NCBI GenBank assembly: GCA_017465145.1
Contig: JAFTWU010000007.1
Coordinates: 1 to 64,000, forward strand
Direction of reading: 5' to 3'
DNA: 64,000 bases
DNA from: Clostridia bacterium
Lineage (GTDB): Bacteria > Bacillota > Clostridia > Christensenellales > Borkfalkiaceae
Numbering within the stretch: position 1 is the stretch's first letter; every line of letters starts with the position of its first letter. Below the pieces are notes generated by a model that saw nothing but the letters and a program-made list of their open reading frames with translations, had not been told where the DNA came from and did not search any database. The translations under genes and the position numbers were made by a program. Below are positions 53,847 to 62,914 of this stretch, in pieces.

Positions 53847-54191
53847 AAGTTGGTCTGTAAGCCGAGTTCTGTCGTGTACGGTCATTTATCTACGAATAAC
53901 GTTACCGTTATCCCCCAGCGTTATTTTAGTAAAACGTTCGGGCGAAACTCCCCATAATGAACGTTTTGTCAAACTTGCTTCGGGTGGGGTTTACATTGCC
54001 CCCTGCGTTACCGTAGGGGCGGTGGGCTCTTACCCCGCCTTTTCAACCTTACCTATTGCTAGGCGGTAATTTTCTGTTGCACTTTCCTTAAAGTCGCCTT
54101 CACCGGGATTTCTCCGGCACCCTGTTTCTAAAAAGCTCGGACTTTCCTCATTGACGGTTTCTCTCCGTCCCCGCGACCGTATAACCAACTT
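53847..54191 (-). ncRNA. rnpB: RNase P RNA, bacterial type A
   Basis: The minus strand begins AAGTTGGTTATACGGTCGCG and continues into GGAGAGAAACCGTCAATGAG then GAAAGTCCGAGC, the P4 5' strand. It ends CTCGGCTTACAGACCAACTT; its first and last nine bases pair (P1). The conserved ACAGAA-type core and P4 3' region are near the 3' end. The fold type looks like A. RnpA is encoded at 46062. Confidence 0.96.
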
Positions 54192-54203
54192 AAAAGTAAC
54201 AGT

Positions 54204-54232
54204 ATTATATTCTTTATGCGCCCGTTTGTCAA
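54204..54232 (-). promoter_or_regulatory. Sigma-A promoter of rnpB
   Basis: TTGACA (54227-54232) and TATAAT (54204-54209) with a 17-base spacer on the minus strand; transcription would begin at about 54197. Confidence 0.8.
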
Positions 54233-54360
54233 GCAAAATTTAAAATGCCCGCCGTTATCTAAAAATTTTAAAAGCAAAAAGGCGACTAAACTTAACTTAA
54301 TTGCTTAAACTAAATATTAACCGCCAATTTACTTTTAAGGTTCAGACTATTACTTTTTGA

Positions 54361-54556
54361 TTAAAGATCGTCTGCATCTTGAACAGGTTTAGAATATTTA
54401 TCATCCTTAACCGTTCCGGTATAAGAACCTAAAGGGTCAAAATTGCTTCCAATAACAAAGTTATTTACAATTCTTCGTGCTTTTAGAGTTGCTTTTACCG
54501 TTCGTGGTAGTCTTCTTGCTACCGTTTGCGCTTTTATTAGTCTTTGTATCTCTCAT
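54361..54556 (-). pseudogene. Small conserved-looking protein gene with frameshift
   Basis: An ATG at 54556 after GGGGGAC opens a 31-codon frame (MRDTKTNKSANGSKKTT...) that stops at TAA right after KNCK. In the next frame the sequence continues as NNFVIGSNFDPLGSYTGTVK and ends DDKYSKPVQDADDL then TAA. Removing one A from AAAT gives a continuous 64-aa protein (...STKNCNNFVIGSNFDPLG...). I recall similar DPxGSYTG...PVQDADDL endings in small proteins of Clostridia. It may be a true mutation or a sequencing error. The rest of 54233-54720 is AT-rich with no other feature seen. Confidence 0.7.
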
Positions 54557-54670
54557 AACGTCCCCCTTGGTAGTATTATGTGCAGGCATTTTTAAGTTAT
54601 ACACGGTGAACGAAAAATTTTTAAAAGTAATTCAAAAGTTTTAAGGAGAGTAATTTAATATATTTAAAAA

Positions 54671-54701
54671 GAAAAACCCCAAGCATTTTTGTTTGGGGTT
54701 A
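54671..54701 (-). terminator. Terminator after the amino-acid kinase gene
   Basis: On the minus strand AACCCCAA and TTGGGGTT form a stem followed by TTTTCTTTTTA. Confidence 0.8.
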
Positions 54702-54720
54702 AGTTATATGGTTATTAAAC

Positions 54721-55545
54721 CTATCTTACGCCGATACGGGTTGCCTTTGCCTTTCCACTTAAGATATCTTTAAGAGAGTGTTTTGCAGATGCAATTATAA
54801 CGTTAGTGCCAATTTTAACGGCGTCTTTAACGTATTCTAACTTGGCTTTAGCACCGTTTGCGCCCGCACGCGAAGCACCGTGGCAAAAGTTTTCACACTC
54901 GGTAATATTATCCAAAACTTCGTAAATATCTTTACCGCTAATTTCTTCAATGAGAGTTTTGCTATCGGCAGGGTCGCGGTAAATACCGTCTGCACTAGTT
55001 AGAATAAGCAAGGTTTTAGCCTTAACTAAGCAGGCTATTTGCGCTGCAGTTTCATCGTTATCAACACACTCTACAACCTTTTTGTTGTCGGCTTTAAGTG
55101 ACTGAATTTCAAACTTGCGCGATTCTTCCGTACTTACGCAGTCGTTATAATTTATTATTGGAATAGCGTTTTGTTTAGGGCAACGAAGTAGTAACGCCTT
55201 TAAGTGTTCGCGCTTTTCGTCTTCGTTAAAGTGTTGGTGTTCAACTAAAACTTGGCGCACCGAATACTTAGGGTCTATATATTGACGGTAGGTTGCCATC
55301 AAAATTGATTGACCTTGCGCAGCGTAGTCCGTTTTAACTTCTTCTTGAGAGCCTTCAAGTTCTACGCCGTTACGGTGGATATAATCTAGTCTGCCCGTTT
55401 CTGCCGCGCCACTAGTTACCCAAATGTAACCGGGTTTAAGTTCGCCCGATAATCTTGCTATTAAAGTGTAATCTAAAATGTTGCTTGCCTTGTCGATAAG
55501 CGCCATAGAGCCTATCTTTCCAACAAGTTCAATATCAAAAGCCAT
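54721..55545 (-). CDS. Amino-acid kinase family protein, ProB-like
   Basis: 274 aa. The fold is that of glutamate 5-kinase and related kinases: IWVTSGAAETGRLDY (substrate loop), AIPIINYNDCVS and ADNKKVVECVDNDETAAQIA (typical of G5K), LLILTSADGIYRDPADS. The usual VKVGSxxL start is IELVGKIGSMALID here, so the ATP loop is somewhat altered. There is no PUA domain and no proA next to it, and ProB itself is unproven. It is a single-gene unit. Confidence 0.78.
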   Translation of the reverse strand: MAFDIELVGKIGSMALIDKASNILDYTLIARLSGELKPGYIWVTSGAAETGRLDYIHRNGVELEGSQEEVKTDYAAQGQSILMATYRQYIDPKYSVRQVLVEHQHFNEDEKREHLKALLLRCPKQNAIPIINYNDCVSTEESRKFEIQSLKADNKKVVECVDNDETAAQIACLVKAKTLLILTSADGIYRDPADSKTLIEEISGKDIYEVLDNITECENFCHGASRAGANGAKAKLEYVKDAVKIGTNVIIASAKHSLKDILSGKAKATRIGVR

Positions 55546-55686
55546 ATTTCACCTTTTGTTTGTCTTTTGCAAACATTATATATTATATTAAGTAAATTTT
55601 CAACAAAAACGACGTAATTAACGCGCTATTTTACGCTTAATTAAAAGAGTTTTAGGTCTTAGCGGTAGATTAAAGATTATAGGTAA

Positions 55687-56967
55687 CTATTTTGCCAAGT
55701 TAAAAATCGCTGTTTTGTAAATTTTATGCATTAATTTAAGGTCTTCTATCGCCATATTTTCGTTTGGCTGATGTATGGTGCTTGGTCGATTGGGGAATTC
55801 TGCACCAAAAGCGCAACCTTTTTTGAAAACGCGCGCAAACGTACTGCCAGATTCAACTTCCGCCTTTGCATTTTCGCCCGTAACCACGTTATATGCGGAT
55901 AAAAGGGTTTGAACGAAAGGTTCGTTTTTATCAATCATAAAAGACGGGTGCTTTTCGCTTGCCGAATATTCAATACCGAACTTTTCAAAATAAGGAATAA
56001 TATCTTTTTGAGAAAGTGGGGCGGGGATACGGCAATCGCAAGTGATATAAACGCCGTCTTCTTTTTCACAAATAAGGTCTGGGGATAGAGTTACGCCACC
56101 TTGTTCGTTTTTCAAATTAAATACGCCGTATTTATCTTGGAACAAGCAGTCGTAAACCTTTTTAACGTCTTCACCGCACGCGATAAAATATTCAAACAAG
56201 CCTTTAAGGGCGTTTATACCCCGTTCTGGCATAGAGCCGTGGCACGAAACACCAAAACTTTCTATCTTGCCGTCGCCATTTACCTTTATATTAAACTTTT
56301 CGGCAAGGTCTTTATATATAATAGAAGTTTGATATGCGCTAGCGTAACCGCAAACGGCGTTTACAACAGTTCCGCCCGTTATACTATTAAAGTTTTTAAG
56401 ACGTGGAATTTTAAAAGTTACAACCGTTATGCCCTTTTCCGCGTACACTACGGGGAAGTTGCCGTCGGGCGAAAAGCCGTATTCTGGAAAGTATGAAACC
56501 TTGTTTAGATAGTCAACGTCTCTCCAACCGCTTTCTTCATCACAACCAACGATAAGGCGGAATTTTCTATTAGGCGCGCGCCCTTCTTTTTCGCACTCTT
56601 TTTTAACTTCGTAAAGGGCGTATAAGCAAGATAATAGGGGGGCTTTGTCGTCGCCTATTCCCCTGCCGTATAAAAAGCCGTCCTTTTCGGTTAACTTAAA
56701 CGGGTTAGTTTCCCAGCCGTTGCCAACGGGAACTACGTCAACGTGCCCGATAATACCTATTTCTTCGCCCGCTCCGTAGATTACTTCACCTATATAATTA
56801 TCGTAATTTTTCGTTTCAAAACCCATGCGAGACGCGAAATTTAAAAAGGTATCTAGCGCTTTTTTAACGCCTAGCCCAAAGGGTGCGTTTTTGCTAGCGT
56901 CCCCTAAAACGCTTTCGCACGCGATAAGGTTTTCTAAATCGGATAAAAATTCAAAATAATTTTGCAT
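55687..56967 (-). CDS. M20-family dipeptidase (PepV/Sapep-like)
   Basis: 426 aa metallopeptidase. The first metal site is IGIIGHVDVVPVGNGWETNP, with GRGIGDDKAPLLSCLYAL following and GCDEESGWRDVDY as the Glu-Glu region. The C-terminal metal site His is in GAEFPNRPSTIHQPNENM. A lid domain is inserted in the middle (about 190-320). Related enzymes cleave dipeptides in the cytoplasm. It appears monocistronic. Confidence 0.93.
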   Translation of the reverse strand: MQNYFEFLSDLENLIACESVLGDASKNAPFGLGVKKALDTFLNFASRMGFETKNYDNYIGEVIYGAGEEIGIIGHVDVVPVGNGWETNPFKLTEKDGFLYGRGIGDDKAPLLSCLYALYEVKKECEKEGRAPNRKFRLIVGCDEESGWRDVDYLNKVSYFPEYGFSPDGNFPVVYAEKGITVVTFKIPRLKNFNSITGGTVVNAVCGYASAYQTSIIYKDLAEKFNIKVNGDGKIESFGVSCHGSMPERGINALKGLFEYFIACGEDVKKVYDCLFQDKYGVFNLKNEQGGVTLSPDLICEKEDGVYITCDCRIPAPLSQKDIIPYFEKFGIEYSASEKHPSFMIDKNEPFVQTLLSAYNVVTGENAKAEVESGSTFARVFKKGCAFGAEFPNRPSTIHQPNENMAIEDLKLMHKIYKTAIFNLAK

Positions 56968-57091
56968 AGAGATTTTAACCCCTTTTTAACTGTTACAATT
57001 ATATTATATATTATCGCAAACGAAAATGTAAACAAAAACGCCAAGAATTTGAGCTTATTTACTAGAGATGGCTAAAATTTAACAAAAGATT

Positions 57092-57120
57092 TTGCTAAAA
57101 TATAAAAATTATGTTACAAT
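57092..57120 (+). promoter_or_regulatory. Promoter of radC, leaderless mRNA
   Basis: TTGCTA (57092-57097) and TACAAT (57115-57120) with 17-base spacing. The -10 ends 7 bases before the radC ATG, so transcript start and start codon nearly coincide. Confidence 0.6.
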
Positions 57121-57127
57121 ATAAGGT

Positions 57128-57868
57128 ATGGAAACAAAAGAGAATTTACACCAAGGGCATAGGCAACGTGCAATAGAAAAGCTTATGAAAAACCCAGACG
57201 GGCTTGCCGACCACGAATTGCTTGAAATTTTGCTTTTTTCCGTTTTGCCCCGCCAAGATACTAACGCGCTAGCACATAGACTTTTAAATTGCTTTGGCAG
57301 TTTAGAAAAGGTGCTTTCCGCAACCGGCAAAGAACTTATGTCGGTTAAAGGGGTTGGCAAAAGTGTAAGTGCGCAAATTATAGTTTTGGGTAGAATTTGC
57401 AATATTGTTTCCGCACGCGATAAAGATGAAGATAATTCTTCTTGGTCGTCCTTTTACAGTCATAAAAAAGAAATTGCAAGTTTCTTTAACGGCATTATGG
57501 ACGAGCGTTTCGTTATGGTGTTGCTTGATAAAAGACGCCGTAAGATTACTAAAATTACTTGCGATAACGAAATGATTAGTAACGTTAAAGTAGACGTTCC
57601 TGATTTAGCAAAGGCTATCGCAATTCACAAGCCCGCACACATCGTTATTTGCCACAATCACCCAAGCGGAAACCCTTTGCCTAGCGAACAAGATGATTTT
57701 ACCACCAAAAAGATTAACCTTGTTTGCGCAATGCACGGCGTTACGCTTGCTGACCACGTTATTTATGCGGGTGAAGATAGATTTTATAGTTATCACGTTG
57801 AAAATAGACTAGACGATATTAAAAAGATTGCCAATTTAGATAAATTAATTACAGCAATAAAGGAGTAG
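57128..57868 (+). CDS. radC: RadC/JAB-domain protein (UPF0758)
   Basis: 246 aa. An N-terminal helix-hairpin-helix part (about 25-85: LSVKGVGKSV near 80-90) precedes a JAMM/MPN domain with HIVICHNHPSGNPLPSEQDD. The metal motif H-x-H...D is intact. Its role in repair is not settled. The stop is 2 bases before the gltX start. The mRNA is predicted to be leaderless. Confidence 0.93.
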   Translation: METKENLHQGHRQRAIEKLMKNPDGLADHELLEILLFSVLPRQDTNALAHRLLNCFGSLEKVLSATGKELMSVKGVGKSVSAQIIVLGRICNIVSARDKDEDNSSWSSFYSHKKEIASFFNGIMDERFVMVLLDKRRRKITKITCDNEMISNVKVDVPDLAKAIAIHKPAHIVICHNHPSGNPLPSEQDDFTTKKINLVCAMHGVTLADHVIYAGEDRFYSYHVENRLDDIKKIANLDKLITAIKE

Positions 57869-57870
57869 TT

Positions 57871-59307
57871 ATGGAAAAGGTTAGAACGCGTTTTGCACCA
57901 AGCCCCACGGGGTATTTACACATCGGTGGCTTAAGAACGGCTCTTTACGGTTACCTTTTTGCAAAAAAGCAAGGCGGTGATTTTATTTTAAGAATAGAAG
58001 ATACCGATACTGCGCGCTACGTGGACGGTTCCGTTCAAATTATTTACGATACTATGCGCGACTCTGGTGTTATGTACGACGAAGGCCCAGACGTTGGCGG
58101 TAATTACGGTCCTTACGTTCAAAGCGAAAGAAAGAACATTTATAAAGAATACGCTGAAAAGCTTGTTGAACTTGGCGGTGCGTACTATTGTTTTTGTTCG
58201 CCTGAAAGAATTGCCGGCTTAAAAGACGAAAGCGGTAACGTGCGCTATGATAAGCATTGTTTGAAATTATCTAAAGAAGAAATTGCCGAAAAGATTAAAA
58301 ACGGCGAACCTTACGTTATAAGACAAAACGTTCCGCTAGAAGGCACGGGCACTTATACTGACCTTGTTTACGGTGAAATTAGCGTTGATTATAAAGATAT
58401 CGAAGACGGTATTTTAATTAAGAGCGACGGTATGCCCACCTATAACTTTGCAAACGTTGTTGACGATTATCTTATGGGTATCACCCACGTTATTCGCGGT
58501 ACGGAATATCTTTCTTCTACCCCTAAATACAACCTTATGTACGACGCTTACGGTTGGAGAAGACCTGTGTATATTCACCTTCCCCCCATTATGAAGGATG
58601 CGCAACATAAACTTTCTAAGCGCAACGGCGACGCTAGTTACGAAGATTTTGTAAAGAAAGGGTACGTTAAAGAATCTATCGTTAATTATATCGCGCTACT
58701 TGGTTGGAGTCCTAAGTCTAACGTGGAAAAGATGAGCCTAAACGACCTTATCGAAAACTTTTCACTAGACGGCATAAGCAAGTCCCCATCTATTTTTGAC
58801 GAAGTTAAAATGAAGTGGCTGTCTGGCGAATATATTAAGGAAATGACCTTTGAAGAATTTAAGGAAAAGGCGTTGCCTTTCTTAAAAGAAAGCAAGGTTT
58901 ACGGTAAGTATAACGAAGACAAGTTGTTATCTTTAGTTAAGGGCAGAGTTCAAATTTATAGCGAAATTGCTGAAAAATTAGATTTCTTGGCGGAATTTGG
59001 CGCATTTGACACGGCACTTTTTGAAAACCAAAAACAAAAGGCTAGCGCACAAGTTGCTAAAAAAATTTTACCAAAGATTAAAGAAAAACTTGCAGGCATT
59101 GACGCGTGGGAAAACTCTAACTTGTTTAGCGCGTTGGTAGAACTTTCTGCCGAACTAGATATTAAAAAGCAAGCGGTATTATGGATAGCGCGCGTTGCTA
59201 TCACGGGCAAAGAATCAACCCCCGGTGGCGCAACGGAAATTGCCGAACTTCTTGGCAAAGAAGAAACGCTTGCAAGACTAGATTTTGCTTTCGATTTAGT
59301 TAAATAG
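57871..59307 (+). CDS. gltX: Glutamyl-tRNA synthetase
   Basis: 478 aa, class I synthetase that charges tRNA-Glu (and tRNA-Gln where a Glu-tRNA amidotransferase is used). HIGH-type motif is FAPSPTGYLHIGGLRTALYG at the start. The KMSKS-type motif is HKLSKRNGDASYEDF at about residue 248. The C-terminal anticodon-binding domain is helical. AAAGGAG precedes the ATG. Confidence 0.97.
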   Translation: MEKVRTRFAPSPTGYLHIGGLRTALYGYLFAKKQGGDFILRIEDTDTARYVDGSVQIIYDTMRDSGVMYDEGPDVGGNYGPYVQSERKNIYKEYAEKLVELGGAYYCFCSPERIAGLKDESGNVRYDKHCLKLSKEEIAEKIKNGEPYVIRQNVPLEGTGTYTDLVYGEISVDYKDIEDGILIKSDGMPTYNFANVVDDYLMGITHVIRGTEYLSSTPKYNLMYDAYGWRRPVYIHLPPIMKDAQHKLSKRNGDASYEDFVKKGYVKESIVNYIALLGWSPKSNVEKMSLNDLIENFSLDGISKSPSIFDEVKMKWLSGEYIKEMTFEEFKEKALPFLKESKVYGKYNEDKLLSLVKGRVQIYSEIAEKLDFLAEFGAFDTALFENQKQKASAQVAKKILPKIKEKLAGIDAWENSNLFSALVELSAELDIKKQAVLWIARVAITGKESTPGGATEIAELLGKEETLARLDFAFDLVK

Positions 59308-59354
59308 GTTTTATCGTTAACTATATAAAACGGCGTAGCTATAAGGAGACTTTT

Positions 59355-60194
59355 ATGAAAAAGAAATTTTCAAGTTTTATAATGGCAATATGTTTAACGA
59401 TTCCTTGCCTGTTTACTTTAATCGCTTGTAATCAAACTCCGCCCCCAACCACCCCAGCACATAATTATGTAAATGGAGTTTGTGTGATTTGTGGAGACGT
59501 TAAAGGCTTGCAATTTGAATATATGCCAAGCTCCGATTCGTATAAAGTTTTAGATGGCCGTCAAGTTATTGCTTCAATATTTTCAATTCCTTCAACTTAT
59601 AATGATGGAGTACACGGCGAAAAACCTGTAACGGTAATCGGAGGAGCTTCGTTTTATAGTTGTAAGGTTATTAGCGAAATAACAATCCCAAGTTCTGTAA
59701 AAGTTATTGAAAACTATGCGTTTGAAGATTGTACAGGTCTTGCTAAGGCATATATGTTTGAAGGATTAGAAAGCATAGGTAACGCTGCTTTTATGAATTG
59801 CAGAAATTTAGACGACGTTGGTATTCCGGCAAGTGTAACCAATTTTGGAACAGAAATTTTTGCGGATTGTCTATTTTTAGACAATATCACTTTTGATGGG
59901 GATATAACGGAAATTACTCAATGGATGTTTAGAGATTGTTCCAATATGGATTATTTCCTTGTCCCCGAATCTGTTACAAAAATCGCCTCATACGCTTTTA
60001 GAAATTGTGCTAAATTAGAAGAAATTATAATTTCAAATACAATACAAGAAATAGCAGACTTTGCTTTTGTCGAGTGTGGTGAATTGAGAGAAGTTTTCTT
60101 TATCGGTTCTGCGCAAGAATGGGAGGTTTTACAAGACTCTATTGGTGAGGGAAACGAGTGCTTATTAAATGCAGAAATAAAATTTGCTGCTTAG
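59355..60194 (+). CDS. Leucine-rich-repeat (BspA-type) lipoprotein
   Basis: 279 aa. Signal peptide MKKKFSSFIMAICLTIPCLF then lipobox LIAC. From about residue 95 it carries BspA-like LRR units, e.g. ISEITIPSSVKVIENYAFED, YMFEGLESIGNAAFMNCRN and VPESVTKIASYAFRNC. Proteins of this kind are surface exposed and may bind host or other bacterial cells; the ligand is unknown. ATAAGGAG precedes the ATG. Confidence 0.9.
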   Translation: MKKKFSSFIMAICLTIPCLFTLIACNQTPPPTTPAHNYVNGVCVICGDVKGLQFEYMPSSDSYKVLDGRQVIASIFSIPSTYNDGVHGEKPVTVIGGASFYSCKVISEITIPSSVKVIENYAFEDCTGLAKAYMFEGLESIGNAAFMNCRNLDDVGIPASVTNFGTEIFADCLFLDNITFDGDITEITQWMFRDCSNMDYFLVPESVTKIASYAFRNCAKLEEIIISNTIQEIADFAFVECGELREVFFIGSAQEWEVLQDSIGEGNECLLNAEIKFAA

Positions 60195-60213
60195 TTTTAT
60201 AAAACAAAATATA

Positions 60214-60246
60214 AACCTACTAGGTAAAACTAGTAGGTTTTTTGTT
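60214..60246 (+). terminator. Terminator after the LRR lipoprotein gene
   Basis: AAACCTACTAG-GTAAAA-CTAGTAGGTTT, an 11-bp stem, then T. Confidence 0.85.
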
Positions 60247-60383
60247 TAACATTATAGTAAGAAAAAATGAAACTAGGCGTTTTATAATTCCCCAATTATC
60301 ACGCTAATTTCAAAACTCGGTTATTAATTTTTGCCTTTCTTTTTTATTGTTTACAAAATGGCACAATTGTAAGCGGTTTTATT

Positions 60384-61073
60384 TTAACTGCCGAAGAGAA
60401 AGGTGTTGTCGTTGTCAACGTTGTTTTCTTTTTGGGGGAATTTTTGGGGGCAAAAATCTTCTTCGTCGGGGGCAAATATTTGTTTTAGGTTTGACGTTGC
60501 GGGTGTGGGCTCTAAAGTATTATGATAGGGCGAAGTTGATAGAAATTCTTTAAGTCCACCCGTAATCACTTGCGCCATCTTGTAAACAAAGCCAAGGCGC
60601 GTTAGGTTGAATAGATTATAATTTTTATTCGACCTGCCGGCAACAATTCCCATTATGCTTATATCCCCTATTACCCCAAGTGATTTTGCAACGCCAAGCC
60701 CAGGCTTAAGACCACAGTTTGCAACGCGGATAAGCCCAACGTCTTCGTCGTCGCCTACTGCAGCATCAATAGAAATTACTAAATTGTTAGCGTGCACGGT
60801 TTTCAATAGTTCCTTTGTATATAAAACTTCCTTTGCGGTAATTGGTGCGCAAAGGGTGCCGTAAACGTAACTGCTATATTTTTCCTTTTCTAAAAAAGTT
60901 CCAATTAGCGGGCCAAGACTATCCCCTAGGACTAAGTCGCTACCTATACAAACGATAACGGGTGCGCCCGTTTTTTTAATACGTTTATTTTTTGAACATT
61001 GTTTTAGTGCCTCGGCAATACCGCTAGGAGCATAGTCGTTAAATGCACTAAACGTAAAAGATTTAATTTCCAT
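60384..61073 (-). CDS. yyaC: YyaC-like spore protein (DUF1256)
   Basis: 229 aa. Core motifs VIVCIGSDLVLGDSLGPLIG and VISIDAAVGDDEDVGLIRV then VGDISIMGIV match the YyaC/DUF1256 family, related to spore protease GPR. It is expected in spore formers. The last 40 residues (about 190-229) form a Pro/Asn/Asp-rich tail absent from YyaC itself. It diverges from cvpA. Confidence 0.88.
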   Translation of the reverse strand: MEIKSFTFSAFNDYAPSGIAEALKQCSKNKRIKKTGAPVIVCIGSDLVLGDSLGPLIGTFLEKEKYSSYVYGTLCAPITAKEVLYTKELLKTVHANNLVISIDAAVGDDEDVGLIRVANCGLKPGLGVAKSLGVIGDISIMGIVAGRSNKNYNLFNLTRLGFVYKMAQVITGGLKEFLSTSPYHNTLEPTPATSNLKQIFAPDEEDFCPQKFPQKENNVDNDNTFLFGS

Positions 61074-61154
61074 TTTATCACCTTATGTCAGTTTAATTAA
61101 ATCAATTATTGACAAATGAATATATAATTATTCGTAAAAATATAAATAATAGGC

Positions 61155-61183
61155 TTGTAAAAGAACAATATTTATGGTATTAT
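61155..61183 (+). promoter_or_regulatory. Sigma-A promoter of cvpA
   Basis: TTGTAA (61155-61160) and TATTAT (61178-61183), 17 bases apart, with transcription starting near 61190. Confidence 0.65.
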
Positions 61184-61201
61184 TTAAATAGTAAAATAAA
61201 G

Positions 61202-61215
61202 CGAACAAATGTTCG
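61202..61215 (+). promoter_or_regulatory. Perfect LexA SOS box at cvpA
   Basis: CGAACAAATGTTCG fully matches the Gram-positive LexA consensus CGAAC-RNRY-GTTYG, within a 16-base palindrome GCGAACA-AA-TGTTCGC (61201-61216). It begins about 12 bases after the predicted transcription start, so LexA could block cvpA. Confidence 0.75.
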
Positions 61216-61994
61216 CAAATGTGGTGTTTATGGCTGATTTATTGCTTATGTCAACCACAAGCGCTATAATAGATATAGTTGCGCTATGCATTGTTGTTTT
61301 ACTTGTAGTCCTAGGGTTTAAGAAAGGCTTTGCGAAAACCTTTGTGTCGGCTTTTGGCTCTTTATTAAGCCTTTTAATTGCAATCCTGCTTTGTACTAGT
61401 GTCGCATCTTTTTTAGAAAGTCATTGGGGAGCGGTTAGTTCGCTTTCTAATTCCCTATCCGGTTTCTTTTCTAAAACGTTTGGTGCGGAACTTATGGACA
61501 CAACGCTTGCACAAGCCAATGAAAACGCTTTAACTGAAGGCAACGTTGCCGCCTGGATAATTCGCTTGGTTATTGCTGCTAAAAATGACGGTTCTTTTGA
61601 CCCAAATACAACGCTTAATCAAATTATTACTCCGATATTCAGTTTTTACGTTGTTGCTATTATAAGTGCTGTGGCTTTGTATATTGTTTTTAGAATAATT
61701 TTCTTTTTAATTGGCGAACTTATTAAAAAAGCGCATGTGCTACCCCTTGTTGGTATTGTGGATAGGCTTTTAGGCGCGTTGCTTGGTTTGATTCGCGCGG
61801 TTACCTACGTTAGCCTTTTGGTTTGGATAATCAATATTCTACCTATTGGTTACGTACAAACGGTTATCGCCCCAGAAGTTTCTAACACAATTTTAGTTAG
61901 TTTCTTAAATAAAATTAATTTATTTGAATTATTACTAGGGGCGCTTGGGAAATTAAACGTTTTAGAGGTGTTAAAATCACTAATTCCTGCTTAA
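61209..61994 (+). CDS. cvpA: CvpA family membrane protein
   Basis: Up to 261 aa. Hydrophobic segments lie at about 17-40 (IDIVALCIVVLLVVLGFKKG), 45-65, 140-165 and near 200-215; the pattern of four helices and GFKKGFAKTFVSAFG after the first fits CvpA. The start is uncertain: ATGs at 61209, 61230 and 61251 lack a clear ribosome site, and the 61209 one falls within the SOS box. An SOS operator at the promoter is unusual for this family. Confidence 0.82.
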   Translation: MFANVVFMADLLLMSTTSAIIDIVALCIVVLLVVLGFKKGFAKTFVSAFGSLLSLLIAILLCTSVASFLESHWGAVSSLSNSLSGFFSKTFGAELMDTTLAQANENALTEGNVAAWIIRLVIAAKNDGSFDPNTTLNQIITPIFSFYVVAIISAVALYIVFRIIFFLIGELIKKAHVLPLVGIVDRLLGALLGLIRAVTYVSLLVWIINILPIGYVQTVIAPEVSNTILVSFLNKINLFELLLGALGKLNVLEVLKSLIPA

Positions 61995-62062
61995 AATTCT
62001 TAAAAAACCGTATAATTTAAGCAAAAAACTAGTTATAATAACTTTTTAATCGAATTAATTAA

Positions 62063-62078
62063 TGTTTCACGTGAAACA
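62063..62078. promoter_or_regulatory. parS: parS site 1 (ParB/Spo0J binding)
   Basis: TGTTTCACGTGAAACA is the exact parS consensus of Firmicutes, recognised by ParB (Spo0J). Confidence 0.95.
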
Positions 62079-62091
62079 CAGTAAAATTAAC

Positions 62092-62107
62092 TGTTCCACG
62101 TGAAACA
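62092..62107. promoter_or_regulatory. parS: parS site 2
   Basis: TGTTCCACGTGAAACA differs from site 1 in one base and still fits the parS consensus. Confidence 0.92.
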
Positions 62108-62126
62108 TTTTTTATTTTACCCGCAT

Positions 62127-62142
62127 TGTTCCACGTGGAACT
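62127..62142. promoter_or_regulatory. parS: parS site 3 (symmetric variant)
   Basis: TGTTCCACGTGGAACT is a more diverged, still palindromic site in line with the other two, 19 bases beyond site 2. Confidence 0.75.
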
Positions 62143-62149
62143 TTTTAGC

Positions 62150-62880
62150 CATAAAATCGCAAAAACAACAAAAAATCAATAAAGCGCATACTAAAATTCA
62201 ACAATAACAACCTTTTTTACTTATGTTTTTGCCGTTCTTTCTTTTTTCAAATTTACTAAACCTATAGAATTTTATCTGGCTTTTTGCCATTACCCCAATT
62301 TTTTGCAAAGTGTTTTCTTGCTATTTTTCAAACGTGTTTTATGCTGTCTTAACGACAAAACCAAGGCAAACGGGTAAAAGTTGCCTAAAATTTCAACGAT
62401 ATACAGGTCGATTTATTTAAAAAATTCTCTGTGAGAGCGTTAAAATGGCAATTTTTATTCCTTAGCGCAAAGCACATTTTTGTTTCTTTGGTTTTTCTTG
62501 TTTCTAAGACGTATACTTTCTTGTTCGTGCCGTCGGGGTATTGATGGTTATTTGTGTATTATTTTAAACAAAGAAACACTTGGTTCTTGTTGGTGGATAT
62601 GAGGAGGGCTTATATATAGAGAAATTTATGCGGAGCTTTGATGCGTTATCAATTTTTTCTGTTTTTAACCCTTTGCTAGCAATTAAATCACGTTAGAGTG
62701 CTAGCAGGCTGTTTATATTTTTTGGTGTAAGGTGTTATATTTATTTGCTTTGCGCTATGAAAATATTATGTGCAAAGTTTTATTATTTTTGAAAATTCCG
62801 TTGCGCTTAACTGTTTTGCGCCTATTAAAAAACTTTGCGCCATTAAAAATTTTTTCTAAATCGGTAAAAAACTTGAAAAA
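62150..62880. other. Gene-free segment between parS cluster and ftsH promoter
   Basis: About 730 bases between the parS cluster and the ftsH promoter contain no intact gene. Only very short frames occur (for example 22 codons, starting MRSFDAL). A spaced inverted repeat (TTGCTAGCA / TGCTAGCAG) lies around 62675-62710. Sequence is T-rich and looks like decayed coding DNA or spacer; nothing else is clear. Confidence 0.5.
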
Positions 62881-62885
62881 TTCTA

Positions 62886-62914
62886 TTGTAATTTAAAGTA
62901 ATGTATAGTATAAT
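62886..62914 (+). promoter_or_regulatory. Sigma-A promoter of ftsH
   Basis: TTGTAA (62886-62891) and TATAAT (62909-62914) with a 17-base spacer. Transcription near 62921 would leave about 205 bases of untranslated leader, which is long. Confidence 0.7.

Noticed and set aside
62150..62880. Small ORFs in the gap before ftsH
   Set aside because: All are 25 codons or fewer with poor ribosome sites; no convincing gene.
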